A stretch of DNA of 64,000 nt, from contig JAUIKS010000001.1 of NCBI GenBank assembly GCA_030430565.1, forward strand, positions 124,001 through 188,000, written 5' to 3'. Below the pieces are notes generated by a model that made no database searches, was not told where the DNA came from, and saw only the letters and a list, made by a program, of their open reading frames with translations. The stretch is from Polyangia bacterium (lineage in GTDB: Bacteria > Myxococcota_A > Polyangia > Nannocystales > Nannocystaceae). This document shows positions 55,755 through 64,000 of this stretch, piece after piece (the stretch's first letter is position 1; each line of letters begins with the position of its first letter). Position numbers and translations under genes: made by a program.

Positions 55755-55760
55755 TAGACT
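55755..55760 (+). promoter_or_regulatory. -10 element TAGACT for the gene at 55771
   Basis: TAGACT ends 10 nt before GTG 55771. Confidence 0.4.
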
Positions 55761-55770
55761 CGCGCGGGTC

Positions 55771-56412
55771 GTGTCGCACTCCCTGCTCGCGCCCCACCTC
55801 AACACCCGCGCGAAGATCCGCGTGACTCGCAACCGCCCGAGCAACCCGCTGCTCAACGGGTATCTGCTCGGCCTGTCCGACCAGCTCGCGCTGGTGCACG
55901 CCTTCGACGACTTCGAGCCCGACGGCTACACGATCGTTCGCACCGTCGACGTTGTGGACGTCCGCTGCGGACCCTACGAGCGCCACTGGGATCGCATGCT
56001 CGCGGGCGAGGGGCTGCTCGCCGGGCTCGACGAGGCGCCGGCGCTGCCGCTCGCGGATATGCGCGCGACGCTGCGCGCGATCCAGCGGCGCGCGCTGCCG
56101 TTGATCGTCGAGTGCGAGGCTGAGGACTCGACCCTCGAGGACTTCTACATCGGCGCGATCGTCGAGGTCGGCGAGACGACGCTGCGCTTCGACCACTTCG
56201 ACGGGCTGGGCGTGTGGACCCTGGAGCCCGACTCGATCGAGCTCGCCGAGATCACGACGCTGCAGCTGGCGACCCCGTATATGCAGCGCTTCTGGCGGTA
56301 CCTCGCGCCGCGCGGCACGCCGCGGGCCGGCGACTTGGCGGAGCGCGCGGCGGCGGTTCGTCAGGCGATCGAGAACGCGCGGCGCGCGATCGAGCCGCCG
56401 ACCGAATCGTAG
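55771..56412 (+). CDS. conserved-looking protein of unknown function
   Basis: 213 residues from GTG 55771. The first part NGYLLGLSDQLALVHAFDDFEPDGYTIVRTVDVVDVRCGPYE is a strand-rich region often seen in small bacterial proteins with an Sm-like or beta-barrel core; a second similar stretch is IGAIVEVGETTLRFDHFDGLGVW. The ending is helical and Arg/Ala-rich. No signal peptide. Not otherwise recognised. Confidence 0.65.
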   Translation: MSHSLLAPHLNTRAKIRVTRNRPSNPLLNGYLLGLSDQLALVHAFDDFEPDGYTIVRTVDVVDVRCGPYERHWDRMLAGEGLLAGLDEAPALPLADMRATLRAIQRRALPLIVECEAEDSTLEDFYIGAIVEVGETTLRFDHFDGLGVWTLEPDSIELAEITTLQLATPYMQRFWRYLAPRGTPRAGDLAERAAAVRQAIENARRAIEPPTES

Positions 56413-56478
56413 CAGGTGGTCGCTCGAGCATGTCCGCGCGGGAATTGTTGACCGCCCTGTAAGCGGCCGCGGGCGCGA

Positions 56479-56484
56479 TACGTT
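56479..56484 (+). promoter_or_regulatory. -10 element TACGTT for the VIT/VWA lipoprotein
   Basis: TACGTT ends 8 nt before GTG 56493. Confidence 0.4.
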
Positions 56485-56492
56485 TGGACTGC

Positions 56493-59400
56493 GTGCCGCC
56501 TCCTCCGCTCCGCTCGTCGATCTCTCCGCGTCGTTGGCTGCGCTGGCTCGGGCTGGCGTCGGCGTCCCTCTCGCTCTCGCTCGGCTGCGCCAAGGCGCCG
56601 TCGGCCTCGCGGGCGCCCCCGGAGCCGATGACGCCGAGCACGCCGCTGGAATTGCTCAGCGAGGGGGAGGCGCTGGCGGTGCTCGACGCCGGGCCGCGCG
56701 CGTGGCAGCGATCGCAGCTCTCGGGCAACACGACGCGGCTGATGGTCGGCGATCATAAGCACCTCGAGCTGCACGACGTCGAGGTGCGCGCGCGGGTCGA
56801 GGGCTTTCGCGCGCGCGTGCTGATCGACTTCGTGTTCGACAACCCCGACGACGAGACCTACGAGGGCACCTTCCAGATCCGGCTGCCGGGCGAGGCCTCG
56901 CCGTACTTCTTGGCGTTCGGGCAGAGCGCCTACGAGCTCGGCAGCGCGCAGGCGACGACGCTGCAGGCGCTCGGGAGCATGGACCTCAACCTCGAGCCGC
57001 AGACCCTGATGGCGCGCCGCGCCGACCAGTGGATCACGCCCAAAGAGGCCCGGATCGTCCCGCGCGACCTCGCCAACCTCGCCTACGACGAGACCGTGAA
57101 CCCGCGGCTGCCGCCGCCCACGATCCACGCGCCCGCGCCGGTTCCTCCGCGGATGGTGCGGGATCCCGCCCTGGCCGAATGGGCAGGCGCGGGCGTGTTC
57201 AACGCGCGCGTGTTCCCGATCGCGCCCCGCAAGGCGCACCGGGTCGTCATCGGCTACGACATGGATCTCGAGCGCGTCGGCGATCAGCTCGAGCTGGTGC
57301 TGCCGATGCCGCAGCAGGTCCCGTCGCTGCGCGTCGACCTGGGCGTAGTGACAGGCGCCGGCGCGGACGTGTTCCTCAGCCCGGCGCCCAGCGACACCAG
57401 CGCGGGCGCGGACGGCGGGCTGCGGTACCGCCTGACGAACCCCGCGGGCCCCGTGCGCCTGCGGATCCCGCGGGAGCGCGCGCCGCTGCTGACGGGCGGG
57501 GACGAGGCGGGCGCGTTCTTCGCGACGCGCTTCTCGCCGAAGATCCCGTCGCAGCTGGGGTCCGCGAGCAGCCGGCGCGCGGTGTTCATGATCGACACCT
57601 CGATGAGCGCGCGCCCCGAGCAGCTCAACACCTGGCTCGAGCTCATGGGCGCGATCCTCGAGCGCAACCGCGGCGCGCTGCGGGAGTTCGCGGTCGTGTT
57701 CTTCGACATCGAGGCCCGCTGGTGGCGCGAGGAGCTGGTCGCGAACACGCCGGCCAACGTCGCGGCGGCGCTCGAGCACGCGCGCTCGCTCGCGCTCGAC
57801 GGCGGCAGCGACCTCGGCGCGGCCCTCGACGCGGCGACGCGGCCGCGCTGGGCCGAGGCGCCGCCGCAGTGGGACATGTTCTTGCTCAGCGACGGCGCCG
57901 CGACCTGGGGGCAGACGGACGCGGCCGCGCTCGCGCGCCGCGTCGAGCAGCGCGCCCAGGGGCCGCTGTTCGCCTATCGCGCGCCCGGCGTCGGCGGTGA
58001 CCCCTGGCTCTTGCAGCAGCTCGCGGACGCGACCGCGGGCGCGGTGTTCTCGATCACGCGCGCCGCTGACATCGAGCCGGTCGCGCGGGCCCATCGGCTG
58101 CGGCCGTGGATCGTCGAGGGCGTGGCGCTCGAGGGCGCGACGGACCTGCTGCTCGACGGCGCGCCGCGGGTCGTCTACCCGGGCCAGGAGCTCGCGCTCG
58201 TCGGTCGCGGCGCGCCGAAGGCGGGGGCGGAGGTCGTGCTCACGCTGCGGCGCCCAGGCGCGACCGGTCGACCCGCGAAGGCGTTTCGGACCGCGCTCGG
58301 GCGCCCGCAGCCCTCCGAGCTCGCGGCCCGGATCTACGGACAGGTCGCGGTCGATCAGCTCGAGGCGGTGCTGCCCGCGGCGAAGGCCGCGGCCGAGGTC
58401 TTCGCCCGTCACTTCCGCGTGCCCGGCAAGTCCTCCTCGCTGCTGATGCTGGAGACCGAGCAGGACTACCAACGCTACGGCATCGCGCCCGCGCGCGACG
58501 CTGAGTTCGTCAACGAGCGGCGCGCGTCGGAGCTCGTCGCGCGCGGGCTCGCGGCCCGGCCTGCAGACGCGCGCGGGGCCTTCCTCGCCGAGCTCGATCG
58601 TCTCCGCAGCGCGCCCGGCCTAGAGCTCCATATCGACCCGCGCCTCGAGGTGCTGCTGCCCGCGCTCCCGGTCGAGCTGTTCGAAGCGCCAGCCTCAACG
58701 CGGGCCCTGCCGCCGCACCTGCGCGGCGACGTCAGCGAGGCGCTCGCGGCCCAGCTGGGCGGCGGCGCGCCGGAACTCCGCCTCGTCAACCTCGAGGCCG
58801 GCCAGCACCTGCAGACGCACGGGGCGGTCGACGCGGTGCGCGTGCTCTCCTCGCTGATCGAGGCGCGGCCTGGTGATCCCCGCGTCGCGCTCGGCGTCGC
58901 CTACGGGGCGCTCGCATGGGAGGAGCCGGCGCTCGCCGCGAGCGCGCTCGATCCCTTGGCGGGCGTCATCGCCGGGCGAGCGCATCTCGCCCACGCCTAC
59001 GCGCTCGGGCTCGCCGCCGCGGGCCGCGACGCGGCCGCGCTCGTGTACTTCGAGGCAGCCCAGCAGCGCCTCGCCCGGGAGCCCGCGACCGCCGCGGCCC
59101 GCGAGCTGCTCGCGCTCGACTACCGTCGCTTCCTCAACGCGCTCGCCGCCGGCGACGGGCCGCTGCGGGTGTTCGCCGAGCGTCGCGCGGCGGAGATCGG
59201 CCACGCGGCTCGCGACGCCGACCTGGTCGTCACGCTCCAGTGGACGACGCCGGGCACCGACCTCGACCTCATGCTCACGGCGCCCGACGGCGCGACCTGT
59301 GACTACCGCAGCTGCGACATCCCGGGCGCCCGCGTGACCGTCGACGCGACCGAGGGCTTCGGGCCCGAGGGCTTCACGCTGCCGGACGCGGCGCCCGGCG

Positions 59401-59612
59401 ACTACGGGGTCGCGGTCCGCTACTTCTCGGGCGCGCGTCACCGCGACGACGAGGCCGCGCAGGCGCTCGTCTCCGTCTACCGCGATCTCGGCGCGCCCGG
59501 AGAGCGCGTCGCTCGCTACGCGCTGACGGCTGAGCGCGTCGGCGCCCTCGAGGAGGTCACGACCGTGACGCTCGCGCCCGCGGCGACGCCCGCGATGGAG
59601 GTCGCCCGATGA
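56493..59612 (+). CDS. large lipoprotein with VIT, von Willebrand A-like and DUF2135-like domains
   Basis: 1039 residues from GTG 56493; an in-frame TTG at 56484 overlaps the -10. Lipobox SLGC (Cys32). A VIT domain (about 80-160) shows HDVEVRARVEGFRARVLIDFVFDN and YEGTFQIRLPGEA. A VWA-like domain (about 360-520) has RRAVFMIDTSMSARPEQ, whose DxSxS could bind Mg2+, and GGSDLGAALDAA. Helical repeats follow (about 760-900, TPR-like: HLAHAYALGLAAAGRDAAALVYFEAA). The end is DUF2135-like: VVTLQWTTPGTDLDLMLTAPDGATC. Such lipoproteins are thought to work in envelope assembly or adhesion. Coupled to the next gene by ATGA. Confidence 0.82.
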   Translation: MPPPPLRSSISPRRWLRWLGLASASLSLSLGCAKAPSASRAPPEPMTPSTPLELLSEGEALAVLDAGPRAWQRSQLSGNTTRLMVGDHKHLELHDVEVRARVEGFRARVLIDFVFDNPDDETYEGTFQIRLPGEASPYFLAFGQSAYELGSAQATTLQALGSMDLNLEPQTLMARRADQWITPKEARIVPRDLANLAYDETVNPRLPPPTIHAPAPVPPRMVRDPALAEWAGAGVFNARVFPIAPRKAHRVVIGYDMDLERVGDQLELVLPMPQQVPSLRVDLGVVTGAGADVFLSPAPSDTSAGADGGLRYRLTNPAGPVRLRIPRERAPLLTGGDEAGAFFATRFSPKIPSQLGSASSRRAVFMIDTSMSARPEQLNTWLELMGAILERNRGALREFAVVFFDIEARWWREELVANTPANVAAALEHARSLALDGGSDLGAALDAATRPRWAEAPPQWDMFLLSDGAATWGQTDAAALARRVEQRAQGPLFAYRAPGVGGDPWLLQQLADATAGAVFSITRAADIEPVARAHRLRPWIVEGVALEGATDLLLDGAPRVVYPGQELALVGRGAPKAGAEVVLTLRRPGATGRPAKAFRTALGRPQPSELAARIYGQVAVDQLEAVLPAAKAAAEVFARHFRVPGKSSSLLMLETEQDYQRYGIAPARDAEFVNERRASELVARGLAARPADARGAFLAELDRLRSAPGLELHIDPRLEVLLPALPVELFEAPASTRALPPHLRGDVSEALAAQLGGGAPELRLVNLEAGQHLQTHGAVDAVRVLSSLIEARPGDPRVALGVAYGALAWEEPALAASALDPLAGVIAGRAHLAHAYALGLAAAGRDAAALVYFEAAQQRLAREPATAAARELLALDYRRFLNALAAGDGPLRVFAERRAAEIGHAARDADLVVTLQWTTPGTDLDLMLTAPDGATCDYRSCDIPGARVTVDATEGFGPEGFTLPDAAPGDYGVAVRYFSGARHRDDEAAQALVSVYRDLGAPGERVARYALTAERVGALEEVTTVTLAPAATPAMEVAR

Positions 59613-60487
59613 ACGCGCGCGCCCAAGAACCCCGCCCGCTCGCGCCGACGCGCGCGCTGACCACAAAGACATGGCTCATCGCGCTGCTCGTGCTCGGCCT
59701 CAACGACCACGCGCTCAAGCACGCCGAGCTGCTCCCCGGGCTCATCACCGGCAAGCTCAGCGACATCGCCGGGATGTTCGTCGCGCCCGCGCTGCTGGGG
59801 GCGCTGTTGGGCGTTCGTCGCCGCGCGGCGCTGGCCGCCTGCTACCTCGCCGTCGGCGGCGTCTTCACGCTGATCAACCTCTTGCCGGCCGCCGCGGCGC
59901 TGTGGTCACGGCTGCTCGGCCTCGTCGGCGTCGGCTGGGTCACCGTCTGCGACCCGACCGACGTGCTCGTCGCGCTGCCCTCGCTGTGGCTCGCGTGGCG
60001 CCTGCTCGCGCCGCAGGCCGAGGCCGGGCCCGCGCTCGCGGTCGAGCTCCCACGCGGCCCGCGTCGCCGCCTCGAGCTCGCCTCGCTGTGCGTCGGCGCG
60101 CTGCTGTGCACCGCGACCTCTCCCCCGCGGGAGCAGTTCGTGCCGGGCCCGCCGCCGCCGGAGTTCACCCCGCCGGCGCGCGAGGACGGCGTGGTCGTCG
60201 CGACGAGGCAGGCGGTCGCCGGGCACATCGAGCTGCGCTGCACCGACGGCGCGCGCGTCGAGCTGCCCTTCGCCATGGAGGATCCCTGGCGGCGCCACGG
60301 CTGGGTCGTGTTTGAGCCGGCGCCGGCGCCCGGGGTCGAGTGCAAGATCAAGGTCCTCGGCGCGCCCGGGACCTACGGCCCGATCACCGCCGAGACGCCC
60401 TTGGTCTGGTGCGATGTCTCGCGGACCAGCCCGCTGCGCTGCCAGCCCGGCGAGCCGGGGCGGCCGGCCTCGACCGTCGAGTGGTGA
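59609..60487 (+). CDS. membrane protein with lipoprotein-like C-terminal domain
   Basis: 292 residues; ATGA overlap with the VIT/VWA gene. About four helices (LIALLVLGL, IAGMFVAPALLGALLGV, AALAACYLAVGGVFTLINLLPAAAAL, VLVALPSLWLAWRLLA) in the first 150 residues contain NDHALKHAELLPGLITGKLSDIAGMF, a block I have seen in other bacterial membrane proteins of unknown function. After a further hydrophobic segment (LASLCVGALLCTATS) a soluble domain of about 120 residues follows. Because translation is coupled, it probably serves the large lipoprotein. Confidence 0.75.
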   Translation: MNARAQEPRPLAPTRALTTKTWLIALLVLGLNDHALKHAELLPGLITGKLSDIAGMFVAPALLGALLGVRRRAALAACYLAVGGVFTLINLLPAAAALWSRLLGLVGVGWVTVCDPTDVLVALPSLWLAWRLLAPQAEAGPALAVELPRGPRRRLELASLCVGALLCTATSPPREQFVPGPPPPEFTPPAREDGVVVATRQAVAGHIELRCTDGARVELPFAMEDPWRRHGWVVFEPAPAPGVECKIKVLGAPGTYGPITAETPLVWCDVSRTSPLRCQPGEPGRPASTVEW

Positions 60488-60628
60488 CGGGCTCAACGTC
60501 CGCGTGTACGAGACACATGCCGTTTCGAGCACACACAGCGCGCGGGCGTCGGGGCGCTGCGTAGCGCCAGGGGACCCTCCGCTGATCGGAGAGCAGAAGA
60601 TTGGCTAGAAAGCCGACGCGTTCGCGCA

Positions 60629-60634
60629 TAGTCT
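60629..60634 (+). promoter_or_regulatory. -10 element TAGTCT for the monooxygenase gene
   Basis: TAGTCT ends 11 nt before ATG 60646. Confidence 0.4.
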
Positions 60635-60645
60635 CGCCGGGGTCC

Positions 60646-62124
60646 ATGGGCGAAGCGAGCGGGGACATCGAGCATCACGACGTCATCATCGTCGGCGCCG
60701 GGATCTCCGGCATCGGCGCGGCCTATCACCTCCAGACTCGGTGCCCCGGGCGGAGCTTCATGATCCTCGAGGCCCGGCCGCGCCTGGGCGGGACCTGGGA
60801 CCTGTTTCGCTACCCCGGGATCCGCTCCGACTCCGACATGTTCACGCTCGGCTTCTCGTTCAAGCCGTGGACCGCGAAGCGCTCGATCGCCGGCGGCCAG
60901 ACGATCCTCGAGTACCTGCGCGAGACCGCGTCCGAGCACGGCGTCGCGCGCAAGATCCGGTTTCGCCACCGCGTGACCCGGGCCGCGTGGTCGAGCGCGA
61001 CGGCGCGCTGGACCGTCGAGGCGCGGGTCGGCGAGGGCGCGGACGCGCGCGTCGCTCGCTTCACGTGCGGCTTCCTGTTCATGTGCAGCGGCTACTACGA
61101 CTACGACGAAGGCTACACGCCTGACTTCACGGACAGGGAGCGCTTCGCCGGGCGCGTGGTCCACCCGCAGCGCTGGACCGACGACATCGACTACGCGGGC
61201 AAGCGCGTCATCGTCATCGGCAGCGGCGCGACCGCGGTCACCTTGGTGCCGGCGCTCGCCGAGCGAGCCGAGCGCGTCATCATGCTCCAGCGCTCGCCGA
61301 GCTACATCGTCTCGCGCCCCGCGGTCGACAAGCTCGCCCAGCGGCTGCGCGCGCGGCTGCCCCGTCGCCTCGCGCACCGGGCGATCCGCGCCAAGAACAT
61401 CGGCCTCTCGACGCTCTTCTTCCAGTTCTTCCGGCGTCGACCCGAGCAGGGGCGCGCGCTGATCAAGAAGGGCGTCCGCATGCAGCTGCCGGCGGACTTC
61501 GACGTCGACACGCACTTCAGCCCCTCCTACGCGCCCTGGGACCAGCGCGTGTGCCTCGCGAGCGACGGCGACCTCTTCAAGGCGATCCGCGCGGGGCGTG
61601 TCGAGCTCGTCACCGATCACGTCGAGCGCTTCACCGAGACGGGGATCCTGCTGCGCTCGGGTCGCGCGCTCGCGGCCGAGTTGATCATCACGGCGACCGG
61701 GCTGAACCTGAAGTTCCTCGCCGGTCTCGAGCTCACGGTCGACGGCGCGCGCGTCAGGCCGGCGGACAGCATGACCTACAAGGCGATGATGTTCAGCGAG
61801 ATCCCCAACCTCGCGCTCTCGTTCGGCTACACCAACGCCTCGTGGACGCTGAAGGCGGAGCTGACCGCGATCTACGTGTGTCGGCTGCTCAACCACATGC
61901 GGCGTCGCGGCTACGCGTACTGCGTCCCGAAGCGGGACCCGGCGATGCCCGAGCGGTCCTTCGCCGATCTCAGCTCGGGTTATTTCGCGCGCGCGCGCGC
62001 GCAGCTGCCGAAGCAGGGAGACCGCGTGCCGTGGCGCGTGTATCAGAACTACCTGCTCGACCTCGTCGCGTTGCGGCTGAGTCGCGTCGACGACGGCGTC
62101 ATGGAATTTCGCCGCGCGGGCTGA
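60646..62124 (+). CDS. Baeyer-Villiger-type flavin monooxygenase (EthA-like)
   Basis: 492 residues from ATG 60646; TTG 60601 is also in frame. FAD site GAGISGIGAAYHLQ, then GGTWDLFRYPGIRSDSDM, the Baeyer-Villiger fingerprint FAGRVVHPQRWTDD (FxGxxxHxxxW-D/P form), and a second NADPH site VIGSGATAVTLVPALAE. The C-terminal block DSMTYKAMMFSEIPNLALSF and GYTNASWTLKAEL, plus YVCRLLNHM, is typical of EthA-like enzymes. It would insert oxygen next to a ketone or oxidise thio-compounds, using NADPH and O2. Complete and soluble. Substrate not known. Confidence 0.92.
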   Translation: MGEASGDIEHHDVIIVGAGISGIGAAYHLQTRCPGRSFMILEARPRLGGTWDLFRYPGIRSDSDMFTLGFSFKPWTAKRSIAGGQTILEYLRETASEHGVARKIRFRHRVTRAAWSSATARWTVEARVGEGADARVARFTCGFLFMCSGYYDYDEGYTPDFTDRERFAGRVVHPQRWTDDIDYAGKRVIVIGSGATAVTLVPALAERAERVIMLQRSPSYIVSRPAVDKLAQRLRARLPRRLAHRAIRAKNIGLSTLFFQFFRRRPEQGRALIKKGVRMQLPADFDVDTHFSPSYAPWDQRVCLASDGDLFKAIRAGRVELVTDHVERFTETGILLRSGRALAAELIITATGLNLKFLAGLELTVDGARVRPADSMTYKAMMFSEIPNLALSFGYTNASWTLKAELTAIYVCRLLNHMRRRGYAYCVPKRDPAMPERSFADLSSGYFARARAQLPKQGDRVPWRVYQNYLLDLVALRLSRVDDGVMEFRRAG

Positions 62125-62206
62125 GCGAGCGGGTGCGCTGAGGTGGGCGATCCTCCGCGTCGCTCACACAGGCGGCCTGAACCGCGTGCAGGTTCACTCG
62201 TGGTCC

Positions 62207-62230
62207 AAAAGTCATGGTGGAAAAGTCATG
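62207..62230 (+). repeat. direct repeat AAAAGTCATG, two copies 14 bp apart
   Basis: Copies at 62207-62216 and 62221-62230, in the promoter region of the lipoprotein at 62283. The 14-bp period is the same as that of the exporter array at 36926. Confidence 0.45.
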
Positions 62231-62282
62231 CATTGAATCGCTCGCGCCGCGGTGACCCACGAGCTGTGCGACCATTGCCTCG

Positions 62283-63047
62283 GTGACTACGCGAGGGAAG
62301 GTTCAGGAGAACGGTCGAAGGTGGCTCGTCGCGCTCGTCGCGCTCGTCGCGCTCGTCGCGCTCTCCATGGGCGCGTGCTCGACCCCGATCGAGGAGGGCA
62401 GCGCGAGCGGCGGGACTGGCAGCGAGAGCGACGGCGACGACGACGCGTCGAGCTCGGCGAACGCGTCGGGCGCGACGAACTCGACCGACGGCGGCTCGAG
62501 CGGCGGCGCTGGGAGCGGGCCCAGCGGCTCGGGCGGCGCGGGCACGAGCACATCGGCCGGCGGGATGGCGTGTGAAGGCCTCGAGCAGCTCTGGCTGGGC
62601 CCTGATGACGCCGCGCGCGTCGGTCCCTGGGAGATCGATCACAGCAACTTCCTGGATCAGGACTTCCTCCGCTGGGAGGGATCCTTCGACGACCCCGAGA
62701 ACAACGCGCTCATCTTCAACCCGCAGATCCCGTGCGACGACGACTGGCGCGTGTGGGCGCGGATGATCGACGAGGGGCGGAATGACTCGTTCTTCGTGCA
62801 GAGCGACGGCGCGCCGGCGGATCCGGCGATCTTCGACGGCAACTGCGATCAAGAGAACAGCATTCGCTGGATCTGGAGCGAGCTGAATTGGCGCGTCGAC
62901 GATCCCGAGGTCAACCCCTGCGAGTTCGCCGAGGACCCGTGGGTGCAGTCGTGGGGCGCGGGCGAGCACGAGCTGGTGTTCTCGTTCCGCGAGTCCTTCG
63001 GCCTCGCCGAGGTGATCATCACCAACGATCCCGACTTCACGCCCTGA
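62283..63047 (+). CDS. lipoprotein with a carbohydrate-binding-like domain
   Basis: 254 residues from GTG 62283. The signal peptide has four Leu-Val-Ala repeats (LVALVALVALVAL, residues 15-27) and lipobox MGAC (Cys32). A Ser/Gly/Asp linker follows to about 95. The C-terminal 150 residues resemble galactose-binding-like CBM domains: DWRVWARMIDEGRNDSFFVQSDG, SIRWIWSELNWRV, and the ending GEHELVFSFRESFGLAEVIITNDPDFTP, typical of this fold in agarase-like and planctomycete proteins. It probably binds sugars at the cell surface. Confidence 0.78.
   Translation: MTTRGKVQENGRRWLVALVALVALVALSMGACSTPIEEGSASGGTGSESDGDDDASSSANASGATNSTDGGSSGGAGSGPSGSGGAGTSTSAGGMACEGLEQLWLGPDDAARVGPWEIDHSNFLDQDFLRWEGSFDDPENNALIFNPQIPCDDDWRVWARMIDEGRNDSFFVQSDGAPADPAIFDGNCDQENSIRWIWSELNWRVDDPEVNPCEFAEDPWVQSWGAGEHELVFSFRESFGLAEVIITNDPDFTP
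62324..62359 (+). repeat. four 9-bp repeats GCTCGTCGC in the signal peptide
   Basis: They encode Leu-Val-Ala four times, making the hydrophobic core of the signal peptide. Length changes by slippage would shorten or lengthen it. Confidence 0.7.
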
Positions 63048-63059
63048 GCGTCGTAGCGG

Positions 63060-63971
63060 TCACCTCCACGGCGGCGGGTAGCGACCGAAGCGCTTGGCGA
63101 AGAACGCCACGAGGAACTCGACGGTCGCCGAGACCTTGGCGACGTGCCGGCTCTCCGGGGCGTAGACCGCGTAGTAGCTCGTGCCGCGCTCGCCGACGGT
63201 GTCGACCAGCACCGGCTTGAGCGCGCCGCTGGCGACCTCGTCGTACACGGAGATCCACGGGACGAGCGCGACGCCGGTGTCGCCGAGCAGCGCCTCGCGC
63301 AGGTAGTGCATATCGTTGGTCGCCAGGCGCGGGGAGACCTGGACGCTGCCGCCGTGCAGGAGCGGCCAGCGGTCCCCGTCGAACTCGTCGTGCAGCGCGA
63401 TCATGCAGCGGTGGCGCGCGAGCGCGGCCGGGGTCTCGAGCGAGGGCGCCTCGGCGAGGTAGCGGGGGCTCGCGACGCACAGCAGGTCGGCGGGCGCGAT
63501 CCGCCGCGCGATCAGCAGCGAGTCGGGCAGGGGGCCGCGGACGACCGCGAGGTCGAGGTCTTCGTCGTGGAGGTCGCGGGCCCGGTGCTCGAGGATCAGC
63601 TCGAGGCGGAGGTCGGGGTAGAGGTTGAAGAACTCGGCGATCTGCACGCGGAACCACTCGGTGCCGATGCCGCTCGGCGTGCCGACCCTGATCACGCCGG
63701 CGGTCGTCGCGTCGAGCTCACGGACCTCGGCCTCGGCCCGCGCCGTGTCCTCGAGGATCTGTCGGCAGCGCGCGTGGAAGATCCGCCCGGCCTCGGTGAG
63801 CCGGAGCTTCCGCGTGGTCCGCTGGATCAGCGTCACCTCGAGGCGGCGCTCGAGCGCCGAGAGCCGCCGGCTGATCGTCGAGCGCGGCAGCCCGAGCGCG
63901 CGCGCCGAGGCCGAGATGCTGCCCTCGTCGACGACGCTCACGAAGATGCTCATGTCGCTGACGGAGTCCAC
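63060..63971 (-). CDS. LysR-family transcriptional regulator
   Basis: 303 residues from GTG 63971; ATG 63953 is an alternative start. The N-terminal winged helix is MSIFVSVVDEGSISASARALGLPRSTISRRLSALERRLEVTLIQR, followed by LTEAGRIFHARC. The effector domain (about 90-295) begins GVIRVGTPSGIGTEW, with DLRLELILEHRARDLHDEDLDLAVVRG and a later HYLREALLGDTGVALVPWISV. It is closest to the LysR group without a recognisable target gene beside it. The next gene to the right lies outside the window, so its partner may be there. Confidence 0.9.
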   Translation of the reverse strand: MDSVSDMSIFVSVVDEGSISASARALGLPRSTISRRLSALERRLEVTLIQRTTRKLRLTEAGRIFHARCRQILEDTARAEAEVRELDATTAGVIRVGTPSGIGTEWFRVQIAEFFNLYPDLRLELILEHRARDLHDEDLDLAVVRGPLPDSLLIARRIAPADLLCVASPRYLAEAPSLETPAALARHRCMIALHDEFDGDRWPLLHGGSVQVSPRLATNDMHYLREALLGDTGVALVPWISVYDEVASGALKPVLVDTVGERGTSYYAVYAPESRHVAKVSATVEFLVAFFAKRFGRYPPPWR

Positions 63972-64000
63972 GCCTGACGTCTTCCCGGACAGGTGCTGTC

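Overview
The window is very GC-rich, densely coding DNA that looks like a myxobacterium (Myxococcota), most likely of the Nannocystis/Enhygromyxa type. The reasons are the many lipoproteins with long Ser/Thr/Gly/Asp-rich linkers, an ADYC-type protein, DUF4215-type Cys-rich repeats, many Ser/Thr-kinase and histidine-kinase hybrids, and secreted Cys-rich proteins. This is inference from gene content; no rRNA, tRNA, CRISPR array or insertion sequence was seen. The right end holds a complete gene; the left end cuts a gene.

Layout. 1-2961: tail of an unknown gene, a secreted protein, a DUF2071 protein and a small membrane protein. 2997-9233: a signalling island with a pseudokinase-GAF-histidine kinase coupled to a soluble histidine kinase, a divergent Ser/Thr kinase-receiver fusion, and an ethylene-receptor-like histidine kinase with its response regulator. 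9478-14438: OmpA-type, ADYC-type and DUF1554 envelope proteins. 14564-18909: RND efflux pair. 19415-27381: AI-2E-type permease, sulfotransferase, several lipoproteins, a UPF0462 protein and an acetyltransferase. 27417-30575: a HisD/HpsN-like dehydrogenase, a GspC-like PDZ lipoprotein and a Cys-rich lipoprotein. 30545-35696: HTTM membrane protein, a radical SAM/SPASM enzyme next to a zinc-ribbon lipoprotein with repeated TYGGP motifs, and a PEPD-repeat protein.

36015-42012 is a divergent locus. A winged-helix regulator is translationally coupled to an acyl-CoA thioesterase on one side; on the other is a three-gene type I exporter (ABC, HlyD, TolC) whose ATPase lacks the usual signature and catalytic glutamate. 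Between them lie six in-phase 14-bp direct repeats. 42074-46877: small protein, HPt protein, glutaminyl-tRNA synthetase, membrane protein, lipoprotein. 46989-51123 is a compact aryl-polyene-like cluster (two hot-dog dehydratases, halogenase-like flavoprotein, ACP, ketosynthase). 51245-63971: AlkC-like repair protein, IMPase-family phosphatase, a haem c/PHM-like copper lipoprotein, a VIT/VWA lipoprotein, a Baeyer-Villiger-type monooxygenase, a lipoprotein and a LysR regulator.

A window-wide regularity: about 19 genes at the start of transcription units have a TANNNT hexamer ending only 6-12 nt before the start codon, as expected for leaderless or nearly leaderless mRNAs. Several lipoprotein genes and the PEPD-repeat gene instead carry AGGAG-like ribosome binding sites, and operon-internal genes use ATGA/GTGA/TGATG overlaps. 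I used this pattern to choose several starts.
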